Notes: generated by a model from the sequence alone, not told the origin. A stretch of 35,552 nucleotides of DNA from an uncultured Collinsella sp. (GCA_900752475.1 CAADVJ010000129.1:1-35552); one strand, 5' to 3'. Shown: positions 7,181 to 15,487, counted from the stretch's first letter. A program made the numbers and translations.

Positions 7181-8101
7181 ATGCCCAAACGATTACTGAA
7201 CATGTCCGCATCCGATTTTGCCACCACGTCACCCATGGATCTAAAGCAGGCAATTCTGGCCTCCGAGGGACGTACCATCATGGCGGAAAACGTACCCTCT
7301 TCCCAATTTCTCAGCGGCGTTACTAATGCAGAAATCGAACGTGCCGCAGGTGCCGACCTGCTTCTGTTTAACGCGTTCGATGTGTTCGATCCAGTTATTG
7401 CCGGTATTCCAGATGATCTCAATGAAAACCCGGTCACTTGGGTGAAGCGAGCATGCGGAAGGCCGATTGGCGTCAATCTGGAGCCAGTTGATAACGAGGC
7501 AGAGATGTCTGAATCCCGTACGGAAATCCCCATGGGCCGTCGCGTCTCTCCCAAGACCTTAGAAAAGGCTAACGAACTCGGATTTGATTTTATCTGCCTG
7601 ACGGGCAACCCTGGAACTGGCGTCTCCAACGATGCGATCGCCCATTCGATTAAACTCTCCAAAGAGCATTTCAATGGCCTGATCATAGCCGGAAAAATGC
7701 ATGGAGCAGGCGTTGCGGAACCTGTCATGACACTCGAAATAGCGCGCGAGTTTGTTGACCTCGGTGTCGATATCCTTCTCGTGCCAGCCCCCTACACCGT
7801 CCCCTGCTTCCAAGAAGCAGACCTGCGCGCCATCGTAGACTTTGTACGATCCTACAACGTAGGCAAGTCAATTGAAGAGAAGGTTCTCGTCATGGCGGCG
7901 AACGGGACGAGTCAAGACTCTTGCGACAGCGAGACCATTAAGAAAATAGGCCTTGCAGCAAAAGCAGCCGGCGCTGACCTCCAACATATCGGGGACTCCA
8001 TGAACGGTATTTGCCTGCCCCAGAATATCTTCACGCTCGGACAAGCCCTTCGTGGATACAGGCATCAGATCATCATGCTGAGCCGCTCTGTGATACGTTA
8101 A
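7181..8101 (+). CDS. Barrel-like protein of unknown function, PTS-linked
   Basis: 306 aa, cytoplasmic, with no signal or membrane segments. Repeated beta-strand/loop motifs suggest a TIM barrel: AGADLLLFNAFD, RPIGVNLEPVD, FDFICLTGNPGTGV, GLIIAGKMHGAG, VDILLVPAPYTVP, VLVMAANGTSQDS. It resembles, from memory, a conserved family found beside PTS genes, catalogued as a DUF (probably DUF7916) and sometimes mislabelled haloacid dehalogenase. Reaction unknown; a sugar-phosphate aldolase or epimerase-like role is speculation. GGAAG lies 5 nt before the ATG. It is followed by a GntR gene 72 bp downstream and is divergent from the EIICB gene, suggesting it acts on that transporter's product. Confidence 0.7.
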   Translation: MPKRLLNMSASDFATTSPMDLKQAILASEGRTIMAENVPSSQFLSGVTNAEIERAAGADLLLFNAFDVFDPVIAGIPDDLNENPVTWVKRACGRPIGVNLEPVDNEAEMSESRTEIPMGRRVSPKTLEKANELGFDFICLTGNPGTGVSNDAIAHSIKLSKEHFNGLIIAGKMHGAGVAEPVMTLEIAREFVDLGVDILLVPAPYTVPCFQEADLRAIVDFVRSYNVGKSIEEKVLVMAANGTSQDSCDSETIKKIGLAAKAAGADLQHIGDSMNGICLPQNIFTLGQALRGYRHQIIMLSRSVIR

Positions 8102-8173
8102 GATTGTTGCGCTCAAGCTACATCCCGACTGAGGCAACCATCAGATACCACCAATATGCAAACTGAGGCTCTA

Positions 8174-8893
8174 ATGCTCGATACACATGAAAAACGGCCA
8201 CTCTATTTACAGCTCACCGACGCGCTGCTCAAGCAGATCGTCGATGTGTATCAAGCAGACGATAAACTTCCAACAGAAATGGAACTCTGCGACGAATACG
8301 CCGTAAGCAGAACAACCGTCCGACTTGCCATGAGTGAGCTGGAGCGTCGTGGAAGTATCTATCGAATCCAAGGTAAGGGATCGTTTGTCGCACCGAAACG
8401 CGTTAGCGAGCTCAATTCACTTTTAGACTTTGACTTTGCAAGCCATTGCGATGGCGTTGATCCGGATGCCATCACCAAACATTTCGGCGGCCTCACATCA
8501 GGTCGTCCAATTTCCGTAATGATGCTCCAACAATTTGGATGTCAAAGTCGCGATGAGATTCAGCGTCTTGAATTGACCTACGAACTTGAAGGCAGCTTCA
8601 TAGGCGCTGATACGTTCTTCATTTCAAAGTCGCGCGTTCCGAATAACCAGTTAGATTTTCAGACATTTAGCAGAATCATGGACGACTTGTCCAAGTCTAT
8701 CCAATCTGTTAGAGAAAGCTATAGAGCACGTGAGCTTAGCGATTCCGAAGCCAGCAATTATGGTGTTGCAAAACTTCCGGTCATCGAACTGACTCATTAT
8801 GCTTACGACTCCGGAGGCAAACTAATCTCAATTGTCTGCCGCACCGTCTTAACTGGGCGAATCCCTTATCAAAACTTTATTTTCAAGTCCTAA
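8174..8893 (+). CDS. GntR/HutC-family transcriptional regulator
   Basis: 239 aa. The N-terminal GntR winged helix (about residues 5-72) carries [19 protein letters not shown] and a wing GKGSF. The rest (about 85-235) fits a UTRA-type effector domain that senses a small, often phosphorylated, sugar. The ATG at 8174 is chosen because GAGG lies 6 nt upstream; the in-frame ATG at 8156 has no ribosome binding site. It probably forms an operon with the barrel-protein gene and regulates the divergent region 6824-7180, where the palindrome at 7117-7134 is a candidate operator. The sequence ends just before a hairpin-repeat array. Confidence 0.88.
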   Translation: MLDTHEKRPLYLQLTDALLKQIVDVYQADDKLPTEMELCDEYAVSRTTVRLAMSELERRGSIYRIQGKGSFVAPKRVSELNSLLDFDFASHCDGVDPDAITKHFGGLTSGRPISVMMLQQFGCQSRDEIQRLELTYELEGSFIGADTFFISKSRVPNNQLDFQTFSRIMDDLSKSIQSVRESYRARELSDSEASNYGVAKLPVIELTHYAYDSGGKLISIVCRTVLTGRIPYQNFIFKS

Positions 8894-8905
8894 TGTTCTT
8901 TTTCT

Positions 8906-9049
8906 TTTGTCTCGATCTGTAACACGTAGCCGAGTTTTTAAGTCCTAACCGTTACAGATCGAGACAAACAAGGTAGACCCCGCCGAATTGTCTCAATCTG
9001 TAACATCTGGTTGGTGGTTTCACCCCTACCTGTTACAGGTTGAGACGAT
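8906..9049. repeat. Tandem pair of 63-nt hairpin repeats
   Basis: Copies 4 and 5 of the unit seen at 3104-3327 lie at 8906-8968 and 8987-9049: 81 bp start to start, an 18-nt spacer, and again 27-nt interiors. Copy 4 is a perfect 18-bp inverted repeat. Copy 5 keeps pairing with two G-T wobbles. The sequence after the last copy (TTTGATAGTGGAGTCC) resembles that after copy 3 (TTGGATAGTCAAATCC), so a short trailer is also conserved. The array fills the gap between the convergent gntR and deoR genes. Confidence 0.9.
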
Positions 9050-9165
9050 TTGATAGTGGAGTCCTTATTTGCGCGTCATATCGCGTAGCGCTGACGCGCT
9101 GGTTTCCACAATGACAGGAGGTAAAAGTCCTCCCGCATCACCCGTTGGCAATCCCGTAGCGATAA

Positions 9166-9930
9166 CTAGCAAATAACCTGCGTGTGTTCCTCGATGGCGG
9201 CACGATCCTCGGCGGCGATGCCCGGCTCGCACACCACGGCGTCCAAATTGTCCAGGCGGCAGAAGGTGTAGAAGTCGCGCTTGCCGATCTTGCTGGAGTC
9301 GGCGATCAGATAGCGCGAGTCGGCCTTGCTAAAGGCGAGCTGCTGGATGCGGCCCTCTTCCATATTGGATGTAGACACGTCGCCGTCCAGAATGCCGTTG
9401 GCACCGATAAACGCCGCGTCGATGCCCAGCGCACGCAGGGTATCCTCGGCCGTTGGTCCCACAAAAGCGGCGGTGCGGCGACGGTACATGCCGCCCACCA
9501 GGCACAGGTCGCAGTCTTCGCGCGCCTCGAGCAGGTTAAACACCGAAAGCGAATTGGTCACAATGCGCAGGCGAAACGCCGGCAGCATCGAGGCCATCTG
9601 CTCAACCGTGGTGCCCGTGCCCAAAAAGATGGTCGAGCCTTCCTCGATAAGCTCCACAGAACGGCGCGCAATCTGCAACTTTTCCTCGGCATGCTTCGTG
9701 CGCTTTTCGCTGTGCGAATACTCATGGCGCAGCATAGCGTGTGGACGGCCCTGCGCACTGCGGGCTCCGCCGTGCACGCGCTCGATCTCGCCCAGGCTCG
9801 CAAGCTCCTCAAGGTCACGGCGGATCGTCATATCCGAGACACCTAACGCATCCGAAATCTCCTTGACCGAGACCGTTCCCTGTTCCTCGAGCAGCTGCCG
9901 AACCTTATCCTGTCGCTCCGCTTTAATCAC
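9166..9930 (-). CDS. DeoR-family sugar-phosphate repressor (LacR-like)
   Basis: 254 aa. The N-terminal DeoR helix-turn-helix (about residues 5-58) has VSVKEISDALGVSDMTIRRDLEEL and the family wing HGGA. The C-terminal sensor domain (about 75-235) has GTGTTV and VTNSL, the usual sugar-phosphate pocket. The start chosen is the GTG at 9930, preceded by GAGGA 6 nt upstream; a GTG at 9957 in frame lacks a ribosome binding site. In this setting, divergent from galM and near lacE/lacG, control of lactose or galactose/tagatose-6-phosphate genes is likely (inference). A truncated duplicate lies at 4807-4986. Confidence 0.9.
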   Translation of the reverse strand: MIKAERQDKVRQLLEEQGTVSVKEISDALGVSDMTIRRDLEELASLGEIERVHGGARSAQGRPHAMLRHEYSHSEKRTKHAEEKLQIARRSVELIEEGSTIFLGTGTTVEQMASMLPAFRLRIVTNSLSVFNLLEAREDCDLCLVGGMYRRRTAAFVGPTAEDTLRALGIDAAFIGANGILDGDVSTSNMEEGRIQQLAFSKADSRYLIADSSKIGKRDFYTFCRLDNLDAVVCEPGIAAEDRAAIEEHTQVIC

Positions 9931-9963
9931 GATGAGTCCTCGCTGTTCCACGCTCACGTCAAT

Positions 9964-9989
9964 TCAAACAATAACGAACAAATTGTATC
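9964..9989. promoter_or_regulatory. Possible DeoR operator between deoR and galM
   Basis: On the minus strand, TTTGTTCGTTATTGTTTG contains two TTGTT-type direct repeats, the usual form of DeoR-family sites. It is placed for autoregulation of deoR and control of galM. Confidence 0.35.
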
Positions 9990-10135
9990 AGACTCGCGCG
10001 CGTCAGAAATGAACGCCCGCACAGCTCCAATCATCACTTTTTTGAGAAAAATACCCCCTGCTTTAGTGGGGTGTAGTGATAATCTCGCCTGTTCGCGCTA
10101 CAGTTTGTCGGAAATACCTCGATGTTAGGAACCAA

Positions 10136-11188
10136 ATGATCACTTCCGAGCTTTTCGGCACCGCGCCGTGCGGTACCCCCGTTCATCGTTACACCCTCAA
10201 CGGGCCCGAGATCTGCGTTCGCATTATGGACTATGGCGCCACCGTGCTTGGTGTCGACGTGCCCGACATTCCCGGCAACGTGCGCGATGTGGTGCTGGGC
10301 TTCGATATGCTCGAGGATTACTTTGACAATCCCGCCTGCTTTGGCGCGACCATCGGCCCCGTGGCCAACCGCACTGCGGGTGCCACGATCACCATCGGCG
10401 GCACGGACTGGCATATGCCCACCAACGAGGGTGTCAACAACCTGCACAGCGATCTTGAGCACGGCCTGCACAAGCGCGTATGGGATGTTGAGCTCGACGA
10501 GGTCCACAATGCCGTTCGCATGACCACCTCGCTTGAGGACGGTGAGCTGGGCCTTCCCGGCAACCGCACCTTTACGGCCGTGTTTACCGTGACGCGCACC
10601 GGCTGCTTCCGTATCGAATATGGCTGTGAGAGCGACCGCGCCACGTACGTGTCCATGACCAACCACACGTACTTTAACCTTGCCGGTCACAACGCCGGCA
10701 TGGACTGTGAGCACTTCTTTGTTGCTAACGCTGCCCACTACCTGCCCATCAACGAGCAGAATATCCCCACCGGAGAGATCGCTCCGGTCGAGGGCACGCC
10801 GTTTGACTTCCGCGAGCTGCGTCCCGTCGCACCCGGTATGGAGGCCGACGACCCGCAGATCAAGCAGGCGCGCGGCTACGATCACTGCCTGTGCATCGAT
10901 GGATATCAGTACGGCCGCAACCTGCGCCGCGCCCTGCACGTCGAGGAGATGTGGACCGGCCGTGAGCTGGACTATTACACCACTGCCCCGGGCGTTCAGC
11001 TCTACACCGGCAACTGGCTGGGCGACGAACACGCCAAAGACGACGCCAACTATGGTTGGGGTGCCGGCTTTGCCCTCGAGGCCGAGATGTACCCCGACAC
11101 GCCGCACCAGCCGCTGTTCCCGCAGGGCATTGTGGGCCCGGGTCACCCCTACAGCAATGTGATCGAATACCACTTTATGAGGCACTAA
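10136..11188 (+). CDS. galM: Aldose 1-epimerase (galactose mutarotase)
   Basis: 350-aa cytoplasmic enzyme that interconverts alpha and beta anomers of galactose or glucose, supplying the anomer used by galactose catabolism. Catalytic features of the GalM family are present: a His in NNLHSD, a His in NHTYFNL and a Glu in ALEAEMYPDTPHQP. The ATG at 10136 has AGGA 5 nt upstream; an in-frame upstream codon at 10076 lacks one. The gene is divergent from deoR and ends in a hairpin at 11217-11248. Length and motifs are typical. Confidence 0.92.
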   Translation: MITSELFGTAPCGTPVHRYTLNGPEICVRIMDYGATVLGVDVPDIPGNVRDVVLGFDMLEDYFDNPACFGATIGPVANRTAGATITIGGTDWHMPTNEGVNNLHSDLEHGLHKRVWDVELDEVHNAVRMTTSLEDGELGLPGNRTFTAVFTVTRTGCFRIEYGCESDRATYVSMTNHTYFNLAGHNAGMDCEHFFVANAAHYLPINEQNIPTGEIAPVEGTPFDFRELRPVAPGMEADDPQIKQARGYDHCLCIDGYQYGRNLRRALHVEEMWTGRELDYYTTAPGVQLYTGNWLGDEHAKDDANYGWGAGFALEAEMYPDTPHQPLFPQGIVGPGHPYSNVIEYHFMRH

Positions 11189-11216
11189 GCCCACAGCGCA
11201 ACATACCGCACAGCAG

Positions 11217-11248
11217 CGCCCGCCAGCACCACCGCCGACGGGCGTTTT
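11217..11248 (+). terminator. Terminator of galM
   Basis: CGCCCG (11217-11222) pairs with CGGGCG (11239-11244) across a 16-nt loop, followed by TTTT. It begins 28 bp after the galM stop. Confidence 0.6.
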
Positions 11249-11272
11249 GCTGCCTAGTCATTGGGGACGTTC

Positions 11273-11752
11273 TTAAATGACTAGCTGGATGGGGTCAGGA
11301 TTGGAGCTGGGGAGATAGCGGATTTCTAGTTCTATGCCGAGCTTTTGCAGCTCTTTGAGGGCGGCGATGTCCGCATCGTCTATGGCGACCGCGGGCGTTA
11401 CAGAGCGTTTGCCCTCCCCTGCCTGCATATGGCCAATGCTGATCTTGGTGATCGGCACGCCACCCTTAACCAGCGCGAGTGCATCGGCGGGTGAGGCCAC
11501 CATGATCAGAATCCATTGACGCAGCGTTGCGGTATGAATGATGTCGATAGTCCTTTGCACCGAGAAAAACCGTGTCCAAACGCCTTCTGGCGCCGCCACC
11601 CTCATAGGGGCCCATTGGCGCGAATCCGCGGCAATCTCGTCGTTGACGATCAGGACAAGATTGGAACCAGTCGCCTCATTCCACAGCTCAACGTCTTGCC
11701 CGTAAATAAACCGGTCATCGATGCGTGTGAGAAGAATCTTGGGTTGAGCCAT
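11273..11752 (-). CDS. Orphan mannose-family PTS EIIB lacking the active-site His
   Basis: 159 aa, close in length and sequence to the EIIB at 21011-21493 (LTRIDDR, TRFFSVQRTIDII, ALVKGGVPITKISIGHM, ALKELQKLGIELEIR). Mannose-family EIIB proteins carry phosphate on the His of a VHGQ motif, present as His17 in the paralogue. Here the motif reads IYGQ, with Tyr17. The protein therefore should not relay phosphate in the usual way. No EIIA, EIIC or EIID gene adjoins it; it stands alone, convergent to galM. The frame is otherwise intact. It may be a decoy or regulatory protein (for example binding EIIA or EIIC) or an early pseudogene. Confidence 0.85.
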   Translation of the reverse strand: MAQPKILLTRIDDRFIYGQDVELWNEATGSNLVLIVNDEIAADSRQWAPMRVAAPEGVWTRFFSVQRTIDIIHTATLRQWILIMVASPADALALVKGGVPITKISIGHMQAGEGKRSVTPAVAIDDADIAALKELQKLGIELEIRYLPSSNPDPIQLVI

Positions 11753-11841
11753 CGCTGCCCCATTCTCTTTGAGACCCGTAAGAGCAAGACATCACGTCTC
11801 CAATATTAGTGCATTTAAAGTGAGAAAAGCCGTCAGAACCC

Positions 11842-11870
11842 TTGCGCGGATGTGCGATGTCCCGTATCAT
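11842..11870 (+). promoter_or_regulatory. Promoter of tRNA-Thr
   Basis: TTGCGC (11842-11847) and TATCAT (11865-11870) are separated by 17 nt, 40 bp before the tRNA. The expected start is near 11877. Confidence 0.65.
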
Positions 11871-11909
11871 AGACAGCCGTTGACGCCTCAGTTGCGTCAT
11901 CACATGGCC

Positions 11910-11985
11910 GCCAGCGTAGCTCAGTTGGTAGAGCACCGCTCTCGTAAAGCGGGGGTCACCGGTTCGAGCCCGGTCGCTGGCTCCA
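11910..11985 (+). tRNA. tRNA-Thr (anticodon CGT)
   Basis: 76-nt cloverleaf. Acceptor arms GCCAGCG and CGCTGGC pair fully. The D arm is GCTCAGTTGGTAGAGC. The anticodon stem CCGCT/AGCGG encloses loop CTCGTAA with anticodon CGT, reading ACG (Thr). The T arm is CCGGTTCGAGCCCGG. The discriminator is T and CCA is encoded. Confidence 0.97.
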
Positions 11986-11997
11986 TTGCACAAGATA

Positions 11998-12019
11998 GCC
12001 GCCTTCGGGCGGCTTTTTT
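11998..12019 (+). terminator. Terminator after tRNA-Thr
   Basis: GCCGCC, loop TTCG, GGCGGC, then TTTTTT, starting 12 bp after the tRNA. Confidence 0.93.
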
Positions 12020-12083
12020 GTTGCCGATTTATCGCACAATGCCAATCCAAGCACAACGCCGCCGGCAACTCCCCTACTCAACA

Positions 12084-12131
12084 AAAAGCCCCGCCAACCG
12101 CAATCCCCAAAGGAACCGCGATCAGCGGGAC
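12084..12131 (-). terminator. Possible terminator of the minus-strand lacC-yhcH operon
   Basis: On the minus strand a stem formed by CCCGC and GCGGGG, with a long internal region, precedes CTTTTTG. It lies 60 bp beyond the end of the yhcH-like gene. The loop is long, so the call is tentative. Confidence 0.4.
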
Positions 12132-12190
12132 CCAAGCGCGCTCCCCCAAGGGTAACGCTCGCAAAACGAACAGCTCAGCCGAGCGGCTCG

Positions 12191-12664
12191 TTACTCCTCC
12201 CAGTAAGCGTCTGCAAGCAGCTTAAAGCAGATCTTCTTGACCGGCTGCGCGCCATCGCCCGGGAACTCGAGCGTGGGCATGTGAGGCTCGCCGGCAACAA
12301 ACAGCGCGAACTTGTCGTCAGCAAGATCGCCGGCGATCGAGGCGTCGGAATCGACCAGATCGTAGTCGTCCTTCTCGTCAAACTCCTGAACCAGCGTCAG
12401 GCTGCCCGTGGCAACCTTAAAGGCCTCGCGACCCTCGACGTCGATCTGCAGGTCGTGATAGCGCTGATGCGTCTCATAGTGAGCCTCGGCCTCGGGACGC
12501 GTCGTGGGAGCCATGACGTTCGCATAGACCTTGTCGCCCAGAACCGGATGGCTGCCGACCTCGAGCTGCGCCGGATCGTTCTCCTCGAGCCAGTCGATCA
12601 GCACGTCGAGGCCCTTGAGCATTCCGCGGTATTCCTCGATATCGCCCAATGCACCGTAAATCAT
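12191..12664 (-). CDS. YhcH/YjgK/YiaL (TabA) family protein
   Basis: 157-aa cytoplasmic protein of the beta-sandwich family that includes EbgC, YhcH and TabA, linked to sugar or sialic-acid catabolism and proposed to act as anomerases or isomerases. Family marks are the start MIYGALGDI, the DAPT-like MAPTTRP, ETHQRYHDLQ with its conserved His, the FALFVAGEPHMP strand and the late KKICFKL. The ATG at 12664 has AGGGGA upstream. It is the last gene after lacC in the leftward cluster, separated from it by a nagA remnant. Its neighbours suggest handling of galactosamine- or galactose-derived sugars; the exact reaction is not known. Confidence 0.82.
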   Translation of the reverse strand: MIYGALGDIEEYRGMLKGLDVLIDWLEENDPAQLEVGSHPVLGDKVYANVMAPTTRPEAEAHYETHQRYHDLQIDVEGREAFKVATGSLTLVQEFDEKDDYDLVDSDASIAGDLADDKFALFVAGEPHMPTLEFPGDGAQPVKKICFKLLADAYWEE

Positions 12665-12696
12665 CTAAATCCCCTTTCGGATCGTTTCTTTGGCGG

Positions 12697-12828
12697 CTAC
12701 TCGGTAAACGCGTTACCGACGCTGTTGCCACCCACATACGTCTCGACCAGGGTAAGGTCGGGATTGAACACGACATACCCGGCGTCGCGCCCCGTCATAA
12801 TGCTACCGCACTTGTCGTCGGCTCTAGC
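12697..12828 (-). pseudogene. 3' remnant of a second nagA
   Basis: The minus strand encodes about 40 residues matching the end of the intact deacetylase at 15563-16732: DDKCGSIMTGRDAGYVVF, LTLVETYVGG and SVGNAFTE followed by TAG. The remaining ~90% of the gene is missing. Changes against the intact copy are mostly conservative, so the copy decayed by truncation. It lies between lacC and the yhcH-like gene, which suggests an older nagA-yhcH arrangement or a duplication of the cluster. Confidence 0.85.
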
Positions 12829-12868
12829 CACAAGCAAACAACCGATGCCGGGGCCGCGGCACAAGCTC

Positions 12869-13804
12869 CTACAGCTCGGTCACGACAACGCCGTTGTAAA
12901 CCTCGTCCCAACGATCCATAACCAAGTGGCCAGTCATGGGATCCATGGCATTGAGCTTGCCGCAGGTGTTGGCGGTACGCAGTACCGTCTCGTCGTCTGC
13001 GCCAGCAGCGATGGCATGTGCGAAGCCTGCGATAGTGGAGTCACCAGAGCCCGTGGCGTTAACGGCGGGGATATCGGGGGTCTTGGCGCGGAACGCACGG
13101 CCGTTATGGAAACCAACGGAGCCGGCAGCGCCCATGGATACGACGACCCAGGGGATATCGGAGAAGCGGGCGTCAGAGGCGAGCGCGGAACGGAGCTCGT
13201 CCACATCGTCGGTGGTAAAGCTCGTGCCCAGAAGGCCGTTAATTTCGGTCAGGTTAGGCTTAACCAGCTCAGGCTTGACCTCGGACTTGAGCGCAGCCTC
13301 GAGCGAGGCGCCCGAGGTATCGAGCAGCACCTTGGCGCCGGCGTTCTCTGCAATGCCCGTGATCTTGGCGTAGTAGTCTGCCTCGACACCGCGGGGCAGA
13401 GAACCCGAAATGGTGACGACGTCGGCCTTGCTCGCAAGCTCGGTAAACTTGGCGGTAAAGGCATCGAGCTCCTCGGGGGCAATCGTCGGGCCGCTCTCGA
13501 GCAGCTCGGTCTGGTTGCCGGCGTGGAGGATGTTGAGGCAAATACGAGTCTCGCCCTTGATGGGTACAAAATCATTCTTAATGCCGTTGGCATCCATGAG
13601 CTCAGCCATGTAGGCGCCCATGTGGCCGCCGAGCAGACCGGTCGCCACAACGTCGTCGCCCAGCTGACCCAGCACACGGGCCACGTTGAGGCCCTTGCCG
13701 CCAGCGGTCTTTTCGGGCGTCACACGGTTGACGTCGTCGATAACGAGCTCATCGAGCTGATAGCGCGTATCGACAGACGGGTTCATCGTAACGGTGAGGA
13801 TCAT
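12869..13804 (-). CDS. lacC: Tagatose-6-phosphate kinase (PfkB family)
   Basis: 311 aa. Phosphorylates tagatose-6-phosphate to tagatose-1,6-bisphosphate using ATP. The PfkB/ribokinase fold is marked by the N-terminal MILTVTMNPSVD, the GGKGLNVARVL substrate region and the C-terminal NATGSGDSTIAGF anion hole with the catalytic Asp (about residue 253). AAGGAG lies 6 nt before the ATG at 13804. It is 59 bp downstream of the epimerase-like gene and probably co-transcribed with it. Both AgaS (from galactosamine-6-P) and the lactose route generate tagatose-6-P, so the kinase joins the two systems. 1-phosphofructokinase is the main alternative; the context favours LacC. No tagatose-bisphosphate aldolase gene is visible in the window. 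Confidence 0.85.
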   Translation of the reverse strand: MILTVTMNPSVDTRYQLDELVIDDVNRVTPEKTAGGKGLNVARVLGQLGDDVVATGLLGGHMGAYMAELMDANGIKNDFVPIKGETRICLNILHAGNQTELLESGPTIAPEELDAFTAKFTELASKADVVTISGSLPRGVEADYYAKITGIAENAGAKVLLDTSGASLEAALKSEVKPELVKPNLTEINGLLGTSFTTDDVDELRSALASDARFSDIPWVVVSMGAAGSVGFHNGRAFRAKTPDIPAVNATGSGDSTIAGFAHAIAAGADDETVLRTANTCGKLNAMDPMTGHLVMDRWDEVYNGVVVTEL

Positions 13805-13863
13805 TTTTAGCTCCTTATCTCGCAGGCTCCTTGTGCCTCGCGATACGAGTCGACAAAACGGAA

Positions 13864-14745
13864 TTACAGGATCTCAATCGTGAACGAGCGAACGACGGTC
13901 TCCTTGGGCTTGGCGACAAGGCAGCCGCGCTTATGCTCAAGCACGTCGTCCTCATCGGAGCAGGTCGAAAGGCCGCCCCAAGGCTCAACCGCCACAAAAT
14001 CGCCCTCGGGCTTGCTCCACACAATGAGATATGGGAAGCCCTCAAAGCTCAGGCGGACGCCCTTGTCCTCGCCCTTTTTGGAAAGCGTGACCTGACGGCT
14101 CTCGAGCACGTCAAAGATGGTCTCCGCAAAATCGAAGAGCTCGTGCGACAGGGGCAGCGTCTTTCCCACCATGGGGTTCTTGGAGCGATTGGTAACGTCA
14201 ATCAAGCCAGTCGAAGGGACAGCGGTGCAGAGCTCCGCAGCCTCGTCCTTCTCAAAGCGCAGCTCGTAGTCCGTATAGGCCTCGCCCTCATCGAGCGGAC
14301 ACCTAAAGCCGGGATGACCGCCAATAAAGAACGGCATGTCCTCGGTGCCCTCGTTGGTGACCTCGTAGGAAACGCGCACGGCAGCGTCCTCGAGCGTATA
14401 GCGGGCGACAAGCTTAAACGGATACGGATAATCGCTCAGCAGCGCGGCGTTATCCTCCGAAGCCAGGCACATCGCCAGCTCGTTCTCGCTCAGGCTCAGC
14501 AGCTTCCACTCCTGTTTGCGCGCAAACCCATGGCGAGCGAGCTTTACATGATGCCCGGCAAACGTCATGGCGTTGTTATCGCGCAAGCCTCCGCAAATCG
14601 GGAAGCAAATCGGTGCCTGGCCGGACCACACGGCGGGATCGCCCTGCCACAAATACTCGCGACCTCCGGCCTCGATCGAGGTAAACGAACCACCAGCCGT
14701 GGACACCTTAATAGAAATCGAATCGTTGGAGAGAGCGTATTCCAT
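13864..14745 (-). CDS. Aldose 1-epimerase-like protein (LacX type)
   Basis: 293 aa, from the ATG at 14745 (MEYALSND), which has AGGA upstream; the longer frame to 14781 is less likely. It belongs to the galactose mutarotase-like superfamily but is distinct from GalM. Family features are GREYLWQGDP, PICFPICGGL, RHGFARKQEW with the conserved His, and FFIGGHPGFRCPL. Related proteins (LacX, YeaD type) act on sugar or sugar-phosphate anomers. It heads a short leftward operon with lacC and is divergent from a flavodoxin gene. Its substrate is probably a hexose-6-phosphate (inference). Confidence 0.83.
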   Translation of the reverse strand: MEYALSNDSISIKVSTAGGSFTSIEAGGREYLWQGDPAVWSGQAPICFPICGGLRDNNAMTFAGHHVKLARHGFARKQEWKLLSLSENELAMCLASEDNAALLSDYPYPFKLVARYTLEDAAVRVSYEVTNEGTEDMPFFIGGHPGFRCPLDEGEAYTDYELRFEKDEAAELCTAVPSTGLIDVTNRSKNPMVGKTLPLSHELFDFAETIFDVLESRQVTLSKKGEDKGVRLSFEGFPYLIVWSKPEGDFVAVEPWGGLSTCSDEDDVLEHKRGCLVAKPKETVVRSFTIEIL

Positions 14746-14902
14746 TGCCCATCCTTTCGAACAACTGCTTTTTGCTCGCAAGCACCCGTCTCGGCCCTAA
14801 CCAAAGGACAAACCCGCACGTTCATCGATGCGTACGGTATCCCAGCCATGTAACGGGGGTACCATACAGACATTGATGCAATTACAGCTGAAAGGCCTTC
14901 TT

Positions 14903-15487
14903 ATGCGAACCATCATCCTCTACGCCTCGCGCCATCACGGCAATACGAAAAAGCTCGTGGACGCCATCGTCGAGGCACACCCCGAGATCGATACCCTCGA
15001 CGTCAAGGCACTCGGTAAAAACGAGTATCCCAACCTGCACGAATATCATCTGATCGGTGTCGCCACGGGCATCTATTACTCCGAGATCGACAAGGACATG
15101 GCACGAGTGCTCACGAACGTGCTGCAGCCGCAGGACAAGGTGTTTGGCCTTATGACCTACGGTGGCAAAAACAAGTGGTACGGCAAGGATATCGATGGCA
15201 TCTGCCGCATGAGGCAGGCCATCTTTATGGGTGTCTACGGCTGCCCCGGCTTTGATACGTGGGGGCCGTTCAAACTCGCCGGCGGTGTCCAAAAGGGACA
15301 CCCGACCGCTGAGGAAATTAAGGGCGCCGTCGACTTCTTCGACAAGATCGAAGACGAGTATGGCGACATCATCGTCGAAGAATACGCCAAGCGCGAGAAG
15401 CGCCTAGCATACGAGAAGGAGCATCCTGCAGGAGGCCTGGTGGCCGGCGTCAAGCGCACGGCAAAGAAGATCGCTAACAAGCTGTAA
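14903..15487 (+). CDS. Flavodoxin-like protein
   Basis: 194 aa, from the ATG at 14903, which follows AAAGG by 7 nt; an upstream GTG frame is unlikely. The N-terminal phosphate-binding loop YASRHHGNTKKLVDA fits the flavodoxin signature for FMN, and GLMTYGG and YGCPGFDTWGPFKL fit the later FMN loops. A lysine-rich C-terminus follows. It probably carries electrons or acts as a small NAD(P)H quinone-type flavoprotein. Monocistronic, with its own terminator. It interrupts the minus-strand amino-sugar cluster and has no evident link to it. Confidence 0.85.
   Translation: MRTIILYASRHHGNTKKLVDAIVEAHPEIDTLDVKALGKNEYPNLHEYHLIGVATGIYYSEIDKDMARVLTNVLQPQDKVFGLMTYGGKNKWYGKDIDGICRMRQAIFMGVYGCPGFDTWGPFKLAGGVQKGHPTAEEIKGAVDFFDKIEDEYGDIIVEEYAKREKRLAYEKEHPAGGLVAGVKRTAKKIANKL

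Noticed and set aside
12281..13810. 509-codon plus-strand frame over lacC and the nagA relic
   Set aside because: Antisense to LacC, whose kinase motifs and start are clear.
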